From assembly GCF_019039105.1 (NCBI RefSeq), contig NZ_JAHPIV010000009.1, positions 62,001 to 126,000 on the forward strand: a DNA stretch of 64,000 bases, read 5' to 3'. A program made the translations under genes and the position numbers. Shown here piece by piece: positions 56,346 to 64,000 of the stretch (within the stretch, counting starts at the first letter, position 1; each line of letters opens with the position of its first letter). The notes under the pieces are model-generated. The model did no database searches, had not been told where the DNA came from, and saw nothing but the letters and a program-made list of their open reading frames with translations. This stretch comes from Desertibacillus haloalkaliphilus (lineage in GTDB: Bacteria; Bacillota; Bacilli; Bacillales; KJ1-10-99).

Positions 56346-57650
56346 ATGATGGAAACAGCTTATATTAATGCTACGATAGTGACAGTTGATGAGGATGACC
56401 GTGTCGTTGACAACGGTTATCTGATTATTACTGATGGAAAGATACGTGAGGTCGGAGAAGGAGCGCTGCCTTCGAATGTGAAAGCTGACCGTGTTGTTGA
56501 TCTTCACGGGAAGTGGGTCTTGCCGGGTCTTATTAATACGCACGGCCATACCGGAATGACCTTACTGCGTGGCTTTGCAGATGATCTTCCATTACAAGAG
56601 TGGCTTCGTAAAAAAATGTGGCCAATGGAAGCGCAACTAAATAAAGAGCTAATTGAAATCGCTAGTTCCTTAGCAATCTTAGAGATGGTGAAAACAGGGA
56701 CAACGACTTTTTTAGATATGTATCATCTTCACCTCGATACAACTGCAAGAATTGTCGAGCAGTCAGGGGTTCGTGCGGTCCTCACCCGTGGTATGATCGG
56801 TTTATGTTCTGCTCAGGAACAGCAGTCTAAGCTAAATGAAGCGATTGCGTTGACGAAAGCATGGCATTCTCAGGCGGATGGGCGAATTACAACGATGCTC
56901 TCGCCACATGCACCTTATACATGTCCACCTTCGTTTATTGAGGCTGTAGTCAGTGAGGCTCATGCACTAGAACTACCATTACATATTCATTTATCTGAGA
57001 CAAGTCATGAAGTGAATGAGCATGTCAGCAAATACGGAAAACGGCCTGTTGAGCATTTACATGAACTCGATTTCTTTAATGGTAAAAGCCTAATTGCACA
57101 TGCGGTTCATCTTAATGATAGGGAGATAGAGATATTAGCTGAGAAGAATGTTGCTGTTTCCCATAATCCGATAAGCAACTTGAAGTTAGGATCAGGAATT
57201 GCAAGGGTGCCAGATTTGTCACGAGCTGGCGTTACCGTCTCACTTGGGACAGACAGTGCAGCCTCTAATAATACCCTTGATTTATTTGAAGAAATGCGTA
57301 TGGCTGCGCTATTACATAAAGGTGCGTCAGAAGATCCAACGGCCATTTCTGCTCATGAAGCGTTGAGGATGGCTACCATACATGGAGCAAAGTCATTGAA
57401 TCTTAAAGCAGTCGGAAGTCTTGAGGTTGATAAGGATGCAGACTTTATTACGATTGATCCGCGTATGAAGCCACATTTACAACCTCAGGCTCACGTACAC
57501 TCACACTTAATCTATGCAGCAACAGGAGCTGATGTCTGTGACGTTGTTGTTAAAGGAAAGGTAATCATGGAAGATCGAGAATGTGTTACGATTGATGAGG
57601 AGCGAGTACTTTTTGAAGCGAATCGTGGCTATCATCTGTTAAATAAATAA
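56346..57650 (+). CDS. mtaD: 5-methylthioadenosine/S-adenosylhomocysteine deaminase family amidohydrolase
   Basis: A 434-residue amidohydrolase with an intact metal site: NTHGHTGMTLLRGFADDLPLQEWL (H-x-H), PYTCPPSF, HIHLSETSHEV, AHAVHLND, SHNPISNLKLGSGIARVP and GTDSAASNN. The family deaminates MTA and SAH, and some members deaminate aminofutalosine. The co-occurrence of mqnA in this window makes the last activity worth considering. ATG 56346 or 56349 follows AAAAGGGGAT; the frame is open back to 56304. Confidence 0.88.
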   Translation: MMETAYINATIVTVDEDDRVVDNGYLIITDGKIREVGEGALPSNVKADRVVDLHGKWVLPGLINTHGHTGMTLLRGFADDLPLQEWLRKKMWPMEAQLNKELIEIASSLAILEMVKTGTTTFLDMYHLHLDTTARIVEQSGVRAVLTRGMIGLCSAQEQQSKLNEAIALTKAWHSQADGRITTMLSPHAPYTCPPSFIEAVVSEAHALELPLHIHLSETSHEVNEHVSKYGKRPVEHLHELDFFNGKSLIAHAVHLNDREIEILAEKNVAVSHNPISNLKLGSGIARVPDLSRAGVTVSLGTDSAASNNTLDLFEEMRMAALLHKGASEDPTAISAHEALRMATIHGAKSLNLKAVGSLEVDKDADFITIDPRMKPHLQPQAHVHSHLIYAATGADVCDVVVKGKVIMEDRECVTIDEERVLFEANRGYHLLNK

Positions 57651-57667
57651 TCATATGTATTAAAATC

Positions 57668-57736
57668 TGGCTGTCCCAAGCCGTAACACCAACCGAGGCA
57701 TTAGGTCAATGTAGGCGGTCACGAGTGGGACAGCCA
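57668..57736. terminator. Long-loop inverted repeat between mtaD and the minus-strand small gene
   Basis: Perfect 11-bp arms TGGCTGTCCCA (57668-57678) and TGGGACAGCCA (57726-57736) around a 47-nt loop. On the minus strand it is followed by GATTTTAA, so it could end both converging transcripts. The T-tracts are poor. Confidence 0.5.
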
Positions 57737-57793
57737 CATAACTGAGGTGTGGTAGGAGGAATTTTTTTTGCTTATCTGACTATTAAAAACATA

Positions 57794-57967
57794 TCAACGG
57801 AATTGGTCATGATCTAGTGCTGTTGGAAATTGTGTTTGCCTGAAATGTTCTTCAATCGTCTTCTCTTCTTGTGGCCGATATCGAGAAGAGAGCGCAAACC
57901 AATCTTTTTGTTGTTGAAACTTTTCTGCTGTAGACATTGGTTGTTGTACCGTCGTATTTTGTATCAC
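57794..57967 (-). CDS. Small 57-residue protein of unknown function, minus strand
   Basis: Reading leftward, a consensus AAAGGAGG (57984-57977) stands 9 nt before a GTG start (57967-57965), and the frame runs 57 codons to TGA at 57796-57794. The peptide is Gln-rich and polar, beginning MIQNTTVQQPMSTAEKF, with QKDWFALSSRYRPQEEKTI in the middle and no membrane segment. The excellent ribosome-binding site and separation from + strand genes support it. I do not recognise the family. Confidence 0.7.
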   Translation of the reverse strand: MIQNTTVQQPMSTAEKFQQQKDWFALSSRYRPQEEKTIEEHFRQTQFPTALDHDQFR

Positions 57968-58082
57968 ACGCTCAGACCTCCTTTGTTGAGCGGTACTAAT
58001 AGTATGGCCATTACAAGGGCGGCTATGTTTAGAAATAGTTTGCAGTATAGGTGAGATGTTTGGAAAAGCTGGAGGAATAAAA

Positions 58083-58250
58083 ATGGAACAAAAAATTGAA
58101 AAGCTATCTACGGTGAAGATTCAAAAGTCACCAGATGTCTATAAAGTTGTTGATGCTCTAAATCGTACCTTGAAAGAGGATGACCTTATGTTTGGTCTAG
58201 CGCTTGATGAGGACAAAGAAAAAATGGTCTTTACGATTTATCGAACGTAA
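58083..58250 (+). CDS. ypmA: Small conserved protein YpmA
   Basis: A 55-residue protein beginning MEQKIEKLSTVKIQ, with VVDALNRTLKEDDLMFGLAL and the C-terminal KMVFTIYRT, which matches YpmA. ATG 58083 lies 6 nt after GGAGGA. The longer frame from 58056 lacks a ribosome-binding site. It precedes ypmB by 12 nt as in B. subtilis. Function unknown. Confidence 0.85.
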   Translation: MEQKIEKLSTVKIQKSPDVYKVVDALNRTLKEDDLMFGLALDEDKEKMVFTIYRT

Positions 58251-58262
58251 TTTGGTGAGACG

Positions 58263-58748
58263 ATGAAAAAATGGATGTTAATTAGCAGTATAGTGATAAT
58301 TGTTGTCATCGTTATATCGTCATACTTTTTTTACCAGTCAGTTAGAGAGCCGCTAATTGTCGAACAAGAAAAAGCTCGTCATTACCTCATTAATGAAGGT
58401 GTACTTGAAACAATCGAAACGATGGATTTTTACCATGGGACTCATACTTATTATGTGGCAAAAGGATACGATTCAAATCAAAAAGAGAAAATCGTTTGGG
58501 TTGATGAAGGGTTAGAGGAAACATTCACTCGTACCGGCCAGGATGGACTTTCAGAAGATGATGTTCGTCAGCTGGTAAGTGACGAGCTCAATGTGGCGAA
58601 ACTGATCTCGATACGTATAGGCATAGAGAAAAGAATTCCTGTTTATGAGGTTACTTACTTAGATGAAGATGATCGCTACTCTTATTATTACATGACCTTT
58701 GATGACGGCACATTTATGAAAAGGTATAGTGTAAAGAAAACGTCATAA
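58263..58748 (+). CDS. ypmB: YpmB family membrane-anchored protein (DUF5590)
   Basis: A 161-residue protein with one N-terminal membrane anchor (MLISSIVIIVVIVISSYFFY) and an extracytoplasmic region with PepSY-like folds (LSEDDVRQLVSDELNVAKLISIRIGI, PVYEVTYLDEDDRYSYYYMTF). It matches YpmB and sits between ypmA and aspB as expected. Function unknown. Confidence 0.85.
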   Translation: MKKWMLISSIVIIVVIVISSYFFYQSVREPLIVEQEKARHYLINEGVLETIETMDFYHGTHTYYVAKGYDSNQKEKIVWVDEGLEETFTRTGQDGLSEDDVRQLVSDELNVAKLISIRIGIEKRIPVYEVTYLDEDDRYSYYYMTFDDGTFMKRYSVKKTS

Positions 58749-58794
58749 TAAGTCATTTTTTGTGAAAAGATCTTTTATTATTAACGGAAAAAGG

Positions 58795-58823
58795 TTGAAT
58801 CGTTTGAAAACAACCCTTATAGT
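58795..58823 (+). promoter_or_regulatory. Candidate sigma-A promoter for aspB
   Basis: TTGAAT (58795-58800), 17-nt spacer, TATAGT (58818-58823). Confidence 0.45.
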
Positions 58824-58874
58824 TATAACAAATGGTTTTATACTCAATTGAATTGACATGGGAGGAAGTGGAGC

Positions 58875-60059
58875 ATGAACTTAGCAAAACGTGTATCAAC
58901 ATTAACACCCTCATCAACATTAGCAATCACTGCAAAAGCAAAAGCGCTAAAAGAGGAAGGCCATGATGTGATTGGTTTAGGTGCCGGAGAGCCTGACTTT
59001 AATACCCCGCAATATATTATTGATGCGGCCATTAAATCGATGGAAGAGGGACAAACAAAATATACGCCATCCGGTGGTTTACCAAAACTAAAAGAAGCAA
59101 TTATTACGAAATTTAAGCAAGACCAAGACATTACATATAACCCTAGTGAAGTGATCGTTTGTAGTGGGGCAAAGCATGCCTTATATACATTATTCCAAGC
59201 CATCCTTGATGAAGGGGAAGAAGTGATTATCCCGACCCCTTATTGGGTTAGTTATCCAGAACAAGTAAAATTAGCGGGCGGAAATTCGGTTTATATTGAA
59301 GGAAAAGAAACGAACGATTTTAAGGTAACTCCTGAACAAGTTGAGCAGGCGATTACAACGAAAACGAAGGCGTTCATTCTAAATTCACCAAGTAACCCTA
59401 CAGGTTCGATGTATAGTAAAGAAGAGTTAGAGGCTCTTGGTCAAATTTGTTTGAAGCACGATATTCTAATTGTATCAGATGAAATTTATGAGAAACTTGT
59501 TTATGGTGGAGCTACGCATACATCTGTTGCACAATTGTCGCCAGAGTTGAAAGAGCAGACAATCATTATTAACGGTGTCTCAAAATCACATTCGATGACA
59601 GGTTGGCGAATCGGCTATGCAGCTGGAAATGAAACGATTATTAAGGCGATGACAAATTTAGCTAGTCATAGTACATCGAACCCAACGGCAAATGCACAAT
59701 TTGGCTCAATTGCTGCTTATACCGAAGACGATGGTTCGGTTGAGAACATGAGAGTGGCATTTGAAGAGAGACTAGACAAGGTGTATGAGCAGCTGATCCA
59801 AATTCCTGGTTTTTCTTGTGTAAAACCAAAAGGAGCTTTTTATTTGTTCCCGAATGTAACAGAAGCTGTAAAAATGAATGGTTATGACCATGTTGATGAT
59901 TGGGTTAAGGACTTATTAGAAGAAGAAAAAGTGGCATTAGTGCCAGGGTCTGGTTTTGGCGCACCAGAAAATGTAAGGTTGTCATATGCAACATCGTTGG
60001 AGTTAATTCAAGAGGCCTTAACAAGAATTGAGCGCTTTGTGAAAAGTAAAACGAAATAA
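58875..60059 (+). CDS. aspB: Aspartate aminotransferase
   Basis: PLP enzyme interconverting aspartate and oxaloacetate with glutamate. The 394-residue protein is subgroup I-gamma: GAGEPDFNTP, YTPSGGLPKLKEAI, NSPSNPTGSMYSKEEL, SDEIYEKLVYGG and the PLP lysine in NGVSKSHSMTGWRIGYAAG. GGAGG precedes ATG. asnS, which uses aspartate-derived asparagine, follows. Confidence 0.96.
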   Translation: MNLAKRVSTLTPSSTLAITAKAKALKEEGHDVIGLGAGEPDFNTPQYIIDAAIKSMEEGQTKYTPSGGLPKLKEAIITKFKQDQDITYNPSEVIVCSGAKHALYTLFQAILDEGEEVIIPTPYWVSYPEQVKLAGGNSVYIEGKETNDFKVTPEQVEQAITTKTKAFILNSPSNPTGSMYSKEELEALGQICLKHDILIVSDEIYEKLVYGGATHTSVAQLSPELKEQTIIINGVSKSHSMTGWRIGYAAGNETIIKAMTNLASHSTSNPTANAQFGSIAAYTEDDGSVENMRVAFEERLDKVYEQLIQIPGFSCVKPKGAFYLFPNVTEAVKMNGYDHVDDWVKDLLEEEKVALVPGSGFGAPENVRLSYATSLELIQEALTRIERFVKSKTK

Positions 60060-60065
60060 AGCTAA

Positions 60066-60113
60066 GGGAGTAGAGGAATGAACGTAACGGTTCAATCCTT
60101 AGCTCCCTTTTTT
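60066..60113 (+). terminator. Terminator after aspB
   Basis: GGGAG (60066-60070) pairs with CTCCC (60103-60107), with a partly paired interior including TGAAC/GTTCA, then six T. AGCTAAGG (60060-60067) and CCTTAGCT (60097-60104) form a competing outer stem. Confidence 0.8.
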
Positions 60114-60155
60114 AATGGGAAAATAAGTCTGAATAGCCGTACTTCTGCGGTAACA

Positions 60156-60185
60156 TTGACTTCTAATTTTACCGAAGGGTATAAT
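60156..60185 (+). promoter_or_regulatory. Sigma-A promoter for asnS
   Basis: TTGACT (60156-60161), 18-nt spacer, consensus TATAAT (60180-60185). The leader is only about 40 nt, too short for a T-box. Confidence 0.65.
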
Positions 60186-60230
60186 GATGCCAGGTATACA
60201 TAGAGAAAGAAATGTCATGGAGGGAAAAGC

Positions 60231-61520
60231 GTGAAAACGACTATTTCACAAGTAGGCAAGTATGTCGGACAAGAGGTAACAATAGGAGCATGGTTAGCAA
60301 ATAAACGTTCTAGTGGTAAAATTGCATTTTTACAATTACGTGATGGAACAGGTTTTATTCAAGGTGTCGTTGTAAAACAAGAAGTTGATGAAGAGGTTTT
60401 TTCATCAGCTAAAGCGATCACGCAAGAAAGTTCTTTATACGTAACGGGATTAATTCGTGAAGATGAACGTTCTCCTTCGGGTTACGAGCTTACGGTAACA
60501 AATATTGAAGTCATTCATGACGCGCTAGACTATCCCATTACACCAAAAGAGCATGGAACAGAGTTTTTAATGGACCACCGCCATTTATGGCTTCGATCAA
60601 AACGTCAACACGCGATTATGAAGGTTCGTAATGAAATTATTCGAGCAACGTATCAGTTTTTTAATGAACAAGGGTTTGTGAAAGTTGACCCACCGATCCT
60701 AACAGGAAGTTCGGCTGAAGGAACAACGAACTTATTTCATACGAAATATTTTGATGAAGATGCATATCTGTCACAATCTGGCCAGTTATATATGGAAGCC
60801 GCTGCAATGGCTCTTGGAAAAGTTTTTTCATTTGGCCCAACATTCCGAGCTGAAAAATCAAAGACACGCCGTCATTTGATTGAATTTTGGATGATTGAGC
60901 CTGAGATGGCATTTATGGATCACGAAGAGAGTTTAGAAGTTCAAGAGCAATATGTTGCATTTATTGTGCAATCCGTCCTGGAAAATTGTCAACTAGAGCT
61001 GAAGGCACTTGATCGTGACCTTTCTAAATTAGAAAAGGTTCAAGCACCTTTCCCGCGCATATCATATGATGATGCGATTACATTCTTACAAGAAAAGGGT
61101 CATGAAATTAAATGGGGTGAAGACTTTGGCGCCCCGGATGAAACAGCGATTGCTGAAAGCTTTGATAAGCCGGTCTTTATCACCAACTATCCAGCAGAGA
61201 TAAAGGCATTTTATATGAAGCCACAACCCGGACGTGAAGAAGTTGTTCTTTGTGCAGACTTAATCGCCCCAGAAGGATATGGAGAGATTATTGGTGGTAG
61301 CCAAAGAATTGATGACCAAGCATTATTAGAACAACGTTATCAAGAACACAACTTATCAGAAGAGTCCTATCAATGGTATATGGATTTACGTAAATATGGA
61401 TCAGTTCCTCATTCAGGCTTTGGTCTTGGTCTTGAACGAACGGTGGCTTGGTTATGCGGGGTTGAGCATGTCCGTGAAACAATCCCATTTCCACGATTAC
61501 TAAATAGACTTTATCCTTAA
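60231..61520 (+). CDS. asnS: Asparaginyl-tRNA synthetase
   Basis: Charges tRNA-Asn. The 429-residue class IIb enzyme has an N-terminal OB-fold ([24 protein letters not shown] split around residue 20-40), motif 2 in [21 protein letters not shown] and motif 3 in [15 protein letters not shown]. The start is GTG at 60231 with GGAGGG upstream. A 20-bp hairpin follows. Confidence 0.97.
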   Translation: MKTTISQVGKYVGQEVTIGAWLANKRSSGKIAFLQLRDGTGFIQGVVVKQEVDEEVFSSAKAITQESSLYVTGLIREDERSPSGYELTVTNIEVIHDALDYPITPKEHGTEFLMDHRHLWLRSKRQHAIMKVRNEIIRATYQFFNEQGFVKVDPPILTGSSAEGTTNLFHTKYFDEDAYLSQSGQLYMEAAAMALGKVFSFGPTFRAEKSKTRRHLIEFWMIEPEMAFMDHEESLEVQEQYVAFIVQSVLENCQLELKALDRDLSKLEKVQAPFPRISYDDAITFLQEKGHEIKWGEDFGAPDETAIAESFDKPVFITNYPAEIKAFYMKPQPGREEVVLCADLIAPEGYGEIIGGSQRIDDQALLEQRYQEHNLSEESYQWYMDLRKYGSVPHSGFGLGLERTVAWLCGVEHVRETIPFPRLLNRLYP

Positions 61521-61540
61521 GCAGTTAAAAAAACCGAATT

Positions 61541-61642
61541 TGAACTGCACCCCAATTGTTAGACACAATCTAACAGTTGGAGGTGCAGTTTTTCATGACT
61601 GATGATTCAAGTTTACAAGCGGATCAGAATGAATCGTGGTAA
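61541..61642 (+). mobile_element. Possible relic of an IS3/IS150-group left end, acting as asnS terminator
   Basis: AACTGCACC (61543-61551) pairs with GGTGCAGTT (61582-61590), and CCAATTGTTAG (61552-61562) pairs with CTAACAGTTGG (61570-61580), followed by TTTTTC. Directly after it GGAGGTG serves an ATG at 61595 with a 15-codon frame ending at 61642. From memory, TGAACTGCACCCC ends, such a hairpin and an orfA start are the layout of IS150-group left ends. No transposase remains. Confidence 0.35.
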
Positions 61643-61682
61643 AAATTAAAGGTTCGATTTGTACGACCAAGTGGAGATGTCG

Positions 61683-61691
61683 TGTTATAAT
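61683..61691 (+). promoter_or_regulatory. Extended -10 promoter for dnaD
   Basis: TGTTATAAT is a perfect extended -10. The nearest -35-like TTGTAC (61659-61664) is 21 nt away. Confidence 0.5.
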
Positions 61692-61709
61692 AAACAATGA
61701 GGTGTTTAA

Positions 61710-62411
61710 ATGAGTAATAAAATTATGGTGCAATGGATGGCTGCCGGCCATTTATCAATTTCAAAAATGTTATTACAGTATTACACAAAGCTTGGCATCA
61801 ATGAAGAGGAACTTGTCTTATTGTTGCATGTTCAAGCATTTATTGAAGATGGGCACTCATTTCCGACTCCACACGACATCTCAGAACGTATGAGTTTAAC
61901 AGAAATGGAATGTGCAGAAAAATTACGTCTGCTTGTGAAAAAAGGTTACCTTGATTTACTTGAACAACAAGATGATCACCAACTGCTTTCTGAGTCGTAT
62001 TCACTAGAACCGTTATGGGAAAAGTTGATTTCAATGTTGCGTAGCCATGAAGGGGAAGCAACAGACAAGAAAAAGCAGGATGAGGAAATTAATTTATTTC
62101 AGTTATTTGAAAAAGAGTTTAGTCGACCACTATCACCGATTGAATGTGAAACGTTGTCGATGTGGCTCGACCAAGACCAACATGAGGCGATTCTAATAAA
62201 AGCAGCCTTAAAAGAAGCGGTTGTTTCTGGGAAATTAAATTTTCGCTACATTGATCGAATCTTATTTGAATGGAAAAAGAATGGTATTCGTACAGTTGAA
62301 CAGGCCAAAGCATACGGTGAAAAGTTTAGAAAAAACCAAGGGAAAAGATATCAACAGCCCGAACGCGTACAGCCGAATACGTTTCCGACATATAATTGGT
62401 TAGAGCAATAG
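61710..62411 (+). CDS. dnaD: DNA replication initiation protein DnaD
   Basis: Primosome protein that helps load the replicative helicase with DnaB and DnaI. The 233-residue protein has an N-terminal winged-helix DDBH1 domain (FPTPHDISERMSLTEMECAEKLRLL) and a C-terminal DDBH2 domain (LFEKEFSRPLSPIECETLSMWL, IDRILFEWKKNGIRTVEQAK) containing the YxxxI-type signature. It lies between asnS and nth as in B. subtilis. Confidence 0.95.
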   Translation: MSNKIMVQWMAAGHLSISKMLLQYYTKLGINEEELVLLLHVQAFIEDGHSFPTPHDISERMSLTEMECAEKLRLLVKKGYLDLLEQQDDHQLLSESYSLEPLWEKLISMLRSHEGEATDKKKQDEEINLFQLFEKEFSRPLSPIECETLSMWLDQDQHEAILIKAALKEAVVSGKLNFRYIDRILFEWKKNGIRTVEQAKAYGEKFRKNQGKRYQQPERVQPNTFPTYNWLEQ

Positions 62412-62423
62412 CAGGGACGATTG

Positions 62424-62451
62424 AAGCGAGAGGAGCGCCCTCTCGCTTTTG
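62424..62451 (+). terminator. Terminator between dnaD and nth
   Basis: Perfect 10-bp arms AAGCGAGAGG (62424-62433) and CCTCTCGCTT (62439-62448), AGCGC loop, short T-run. Confidence 0.8.
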
Positions 62452-62490
62452 TTCCGTTTGGCGATAAGAATTGAGTAAAGGAGATTGAAG

Positions 62491-63153
62491 ATGTTAACAA
62501 AAAAACAAATCAACACAGTATTAGATACAATTGCTGATATGTACCCGGATGCCGAGTGTGAGTTAGCCCACAGAAATCCATTTGAGTTGTTAATCGCTGT
62601 AGTATTGTCGGCTCAGTGTACAGATGCACTTGTCAATAAAGTAACCCCAGCATTATTTGAGAAGTATAAAACACCAGAGGATTATCTTGCTGTCCCATTG
62701 GAGGAGCTTGAACAAGACATACGTTCGATTGGTTTGTACCGCTCAAAAGCAAAAAATATAAAAAAATTATCACAGTCATTACTAGATGAACATCATGGTG
62801 AAGTACCTGCGACTCGCGAGGAGTTAGTGAAATTAGCAGGAGTTGGTCGAAAAACGGCAAATGTAGTGACATCAGTCGCATTTGGCATCCCGGCGATTGC
62901 AGTTGATACACATGTAGAGCGTGTGAGTAAGCGGTTAGGGATTTGTAAATGGAAAGATTCTGTACGTGAAGTGGAAGAAACATTGATGAAAAAAATACCA
63001 GAGGAACTGTGGTCAGATACACATCATCGCTTAATCTTTTTTGGACGTTATCATTGTAAAGCGCAATCCCCAAACTGTGATAGTTGTCCTTTACTTGACC
63101 TATGTCGAGAAGGCCAAAAAAGAATGAAAAGGAGAGAGAAGCAGCGTGCCTGA
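62491..63153 (+). CDS. nth: Endonuclease III
   Basis: DNA glycosylase and AP lyase for oxidised pyrimidines. The 220-residue protein has the helix-hairpin-helix LAGVGRKTANVV with catalytic Lys121, the Asp139 in AVDTHVERV and a C-terminal 4Fe-4S site, C-x6-C-x2-C-x5-C (CKAQSPNCDSCPLLDLC). ATG 62491 is 6 nt after AAAGGAGA. ypoC overlaps by 8 nt. Confidence 0.97.
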   Translation: MLTKKQINTVLDTIADMYPDAECELAHRNPFELLIAVVLSAQCTDALVNKVTPALFEKYKTPEDYLAVPLEELEQDIRSIGLYRSKAKNIKKLSQSLLDEHHGEVPATREELVKLAGVGRKTANVVTSVAFGIPAIAVDTHVERVSKRLGICKWKDSVREVEETLMKKIPEELWSDTHHRLIFFGRYHCKAQSPNCDSCPLLDLCREGQKRMKRREKQRA

Positions 63154-63676
63154 GTTAATCATTCCAAAATCATTTCAACTAGAGCCGTTTTTTAAAACAG
63201 AAGATACGATCACTTATGATGAGGATGCGTCTTTCTCCTTTTTCCTTCATCAAAGACAAGGGCTATTTTTATTTGATATCATGAAAGCTTCTCACATTAA
63301 ATCGCTACAGCCTTGGAACGAACGTGAGCGATACGTTCCAAAGCTTTTTTCGGATTGGACATCAACTGAAGAAGTGATTGCTATTCATTTCCGTAACAGA
63401 GATCGTGTGCAAGCAAGAGATCCAATGATTAAGCAGTTGGCCCACTTTATAGAAGCTATGTTTTGGATGAATAAACAGCCAGTCCACTCATTAGTAACAT
63501 GGAGGTCAGAGTTAGCACGATTAGAAATCAAACCTGTAAATGTAGTGGAGAGGCTGTCGTTTAGCATCGAACAGCCTGACCATTATCATTCCTTTATTCA
63601 GCTTAAGGCTCTTTTTGTCGAGATTGAGAAGCTATTTTATAAACAATTATTACTAGATCGGAAAAAAGGAATGTAG
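63146..63676 (+). CDS. ypoC: YpoC family protein
   Basis: A 176-residue soluble protein starting at GTG 63146 within the nth stop region (8-nt overlap, GTGCCTGA). It is assigned to YpoC by position after nth and by the C-terminal PVNVVERLSFSIEQPDHYHSFIQL segment. No catalytic motif is visible. Function unknown. Confidence 0.8.
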   Translation: MPELIIPKSFQLEPFFKTEDTITYDEDASFSFFLHQRQGLFLFDIMKASHIKSLQPWNERERYVPKLFSDWTSTEEVIAIHFRNRDRVQARDPMIKQLAHFIEAMFWMNKQPVHSLVTWRSELARLEIKPVNVVERLSFSIEQPDHYHSFIQLKALFVEIEKLFYKQLLLDRKKGM

Positions 63677-63700
63677 GAATTTCTACATTTGCCTTTTTAT
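63670..63700 (+). terminator. Terminator after ypoC
   Basis: AATGTAG (63670-63676) and CTACATT (63683-63689), then TGCCTTTTTA. The 5' arm contains the stop codon. Confidence 0.65.
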
Positions 63701-63703
63701 TTT

Positions 63704-63733
63704 TTGGAAAATTCGTTATAGTAAGGGTACGAT
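63704..63733 (+). promoter_or_regulatory. Candidate promoter for the dynamin-like gene
   Basis: TTGGAA (63704-63709), 18-nt spacer, TACGAT (63728-63733). Weak match. Confidence 0.3.
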
Positions 63734-63751
63734 AAGGACGGTGTAAACACG

Positions 63752-64000
63752 ATGACAATAGTAAAAGTAAAACCAAATGAAACAAAAAACCTTGATGATA
63801 TCGTAACGACTGAAGAACAACATCGTTATGCATTACTTGAAGCAAAACAAAAGCAAAATGACTTCGAAGTTGCGTTTTGTGGACACTTTTCGGCAGGGAA
63901 ATCAACCATTCTCAACACGTTGTTAGGTGCAGAAGTATTACCGACGAGCCCGATTCCGACAAGTGCAAATATAATCGCCATTAAAAATGGTGAACTTGCT
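63752..64000 (+). CDS. dynA: Dynamin-like GTPase DynA (YpbR), 5' end only
   Basis: The frame opens at ATG 63752 and runs off the right edge after 83 codons. The G1 loop GHFSAGKST is followed by the G2-like TSPIPTSANI, the pattern of bacterial dynamins such as B. subtilis DynA, a tandem-dynamin membrane-fusion protein involved in membrane repair. Most of the protein is outside the window, so single versus fused architecture cannot be judged. Confidence 0.8.
   Translation, partial: MTIVKVKPNETKNLDDIVTTEEQHRYALLEAKQKQNDFEVAFCGHFSAGKSTILNTLLGAEVLPTSPIPTSANIIAIKNGELA

Noticed and set aside
57830-58054. 74-codon + strand frame between mtaD and ypmA
   Set aside because: It has no ribosome-binding site, has an unlikely composition and lies mainly antisense to the better supported 57-codon minus-strand gene.
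62633-63073. 146-codon minus-strand frame
   Set aside because: It is wholly antisense to nth, which has complete catalytic and iron-sulfur motifs. The frame has no ribosome-binding site or recognisable motif.

Overview
The window is a 64 kb stretch of a low-GC, endospore-forming Firmicute. Gene order is almost the same as the B. subtilis segment running from ypeB and cmk through the aro-trp cluster, qcrABC, bshA, panBCD, dinG and asnS to nth and ypoC. The insertions relative to that segment (plsY next to gpsA, menaquinone genes of the futalosine type between menG and hepT, a yugP homologue, and several extra genes around dinG) fit an alkaliphilic relative such as the Halalkalibacter or Halalkalibacterium group. 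That placement is inferred from synteny and protein resemblance, not from a search. Nearly all genes lie on the + strand. The only confident minus-strand genes are the YitT-type gene near 42.3-43.2 kb and a 57-residue gene near 57.9 kb. I saw no rRNA, tRNA, CRISPR array or intact mobile element.

Layout. 0-9.5 kb: 3' part of ypeB, a PilZ protein, cmk, plsC, an S1-domain protein, fni, yphA, der, plsY and gpsA. 9.5-13.5 kb: spoVIF, yphE, yphF, spoIVA and hbs (sporulation and nucleoid). 13.5-20.1 kb: folE-mtrB, then hepS-menG-ubiA-ubiX-mqnA-hepT, which makes the prenyl chain and assembles menaquinone, then ndk. 20.3-33.7 kb: cheR, aroC-aroB-aroH, a TRAP-controlled trp leader, trpEDCFBA, hisC-tyrA-aroA. 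33.7-35 kb: a strongly promoted short leader or small RNA and a degenerate amidohydrolase. 35-43.2 kb: ypiA, ypiB, ypiF, qcrABC, ypjA, ypjB, a yugP-type protease and the YitT gene. 43.3-51.3 kb: ypjD, dapB, mgsA, bshB1, bshA, cca, birA, a structured leader and panBCD. 51.4-57.7 kb: a TPR protein, dinG, a metallo-beta-lactamase-fold protein without metal ligands, and an MtaD-type deaminase. 57.8-64 kb: a 57-residue minus-strand gene, ypmA, ypmB, aspB, asnS, dnaD, nth, ypoC and the 5' end of a dynamin-like GTPase.

How the genes fit together. The aro-trp-his-tyr cluster is a supraoperon making chorismate and the aromatic amino acids. TRAP (mtrB) is encoded upstream, and its target is clear in the trpE leader: NAG triplets at exact 5-nt spacing, an antiterminator, a terminator and a hairpin that hides the trpE ribosome-binding site. 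Chorismate also feeds menaquinone through MqnA, and the quinol supplies the qcrABC menaquinol:cytochrome c reductase. bshA and bshB1 begin bacillithiol synthesis, and panBCD makes pantothenate.

The least explained parts are the promoter-hairpin-terminator unit at 33.77-33.91 kb with the pseudo-amidohydrolase behind it, the pseudo-metallo-beta-lactamase at 55.4 kb, the panB leader, the G-rich direct repeat at 42.1-42.3 kb, an IS3-like end after asnS, and the 57-residue minus-strand gene.
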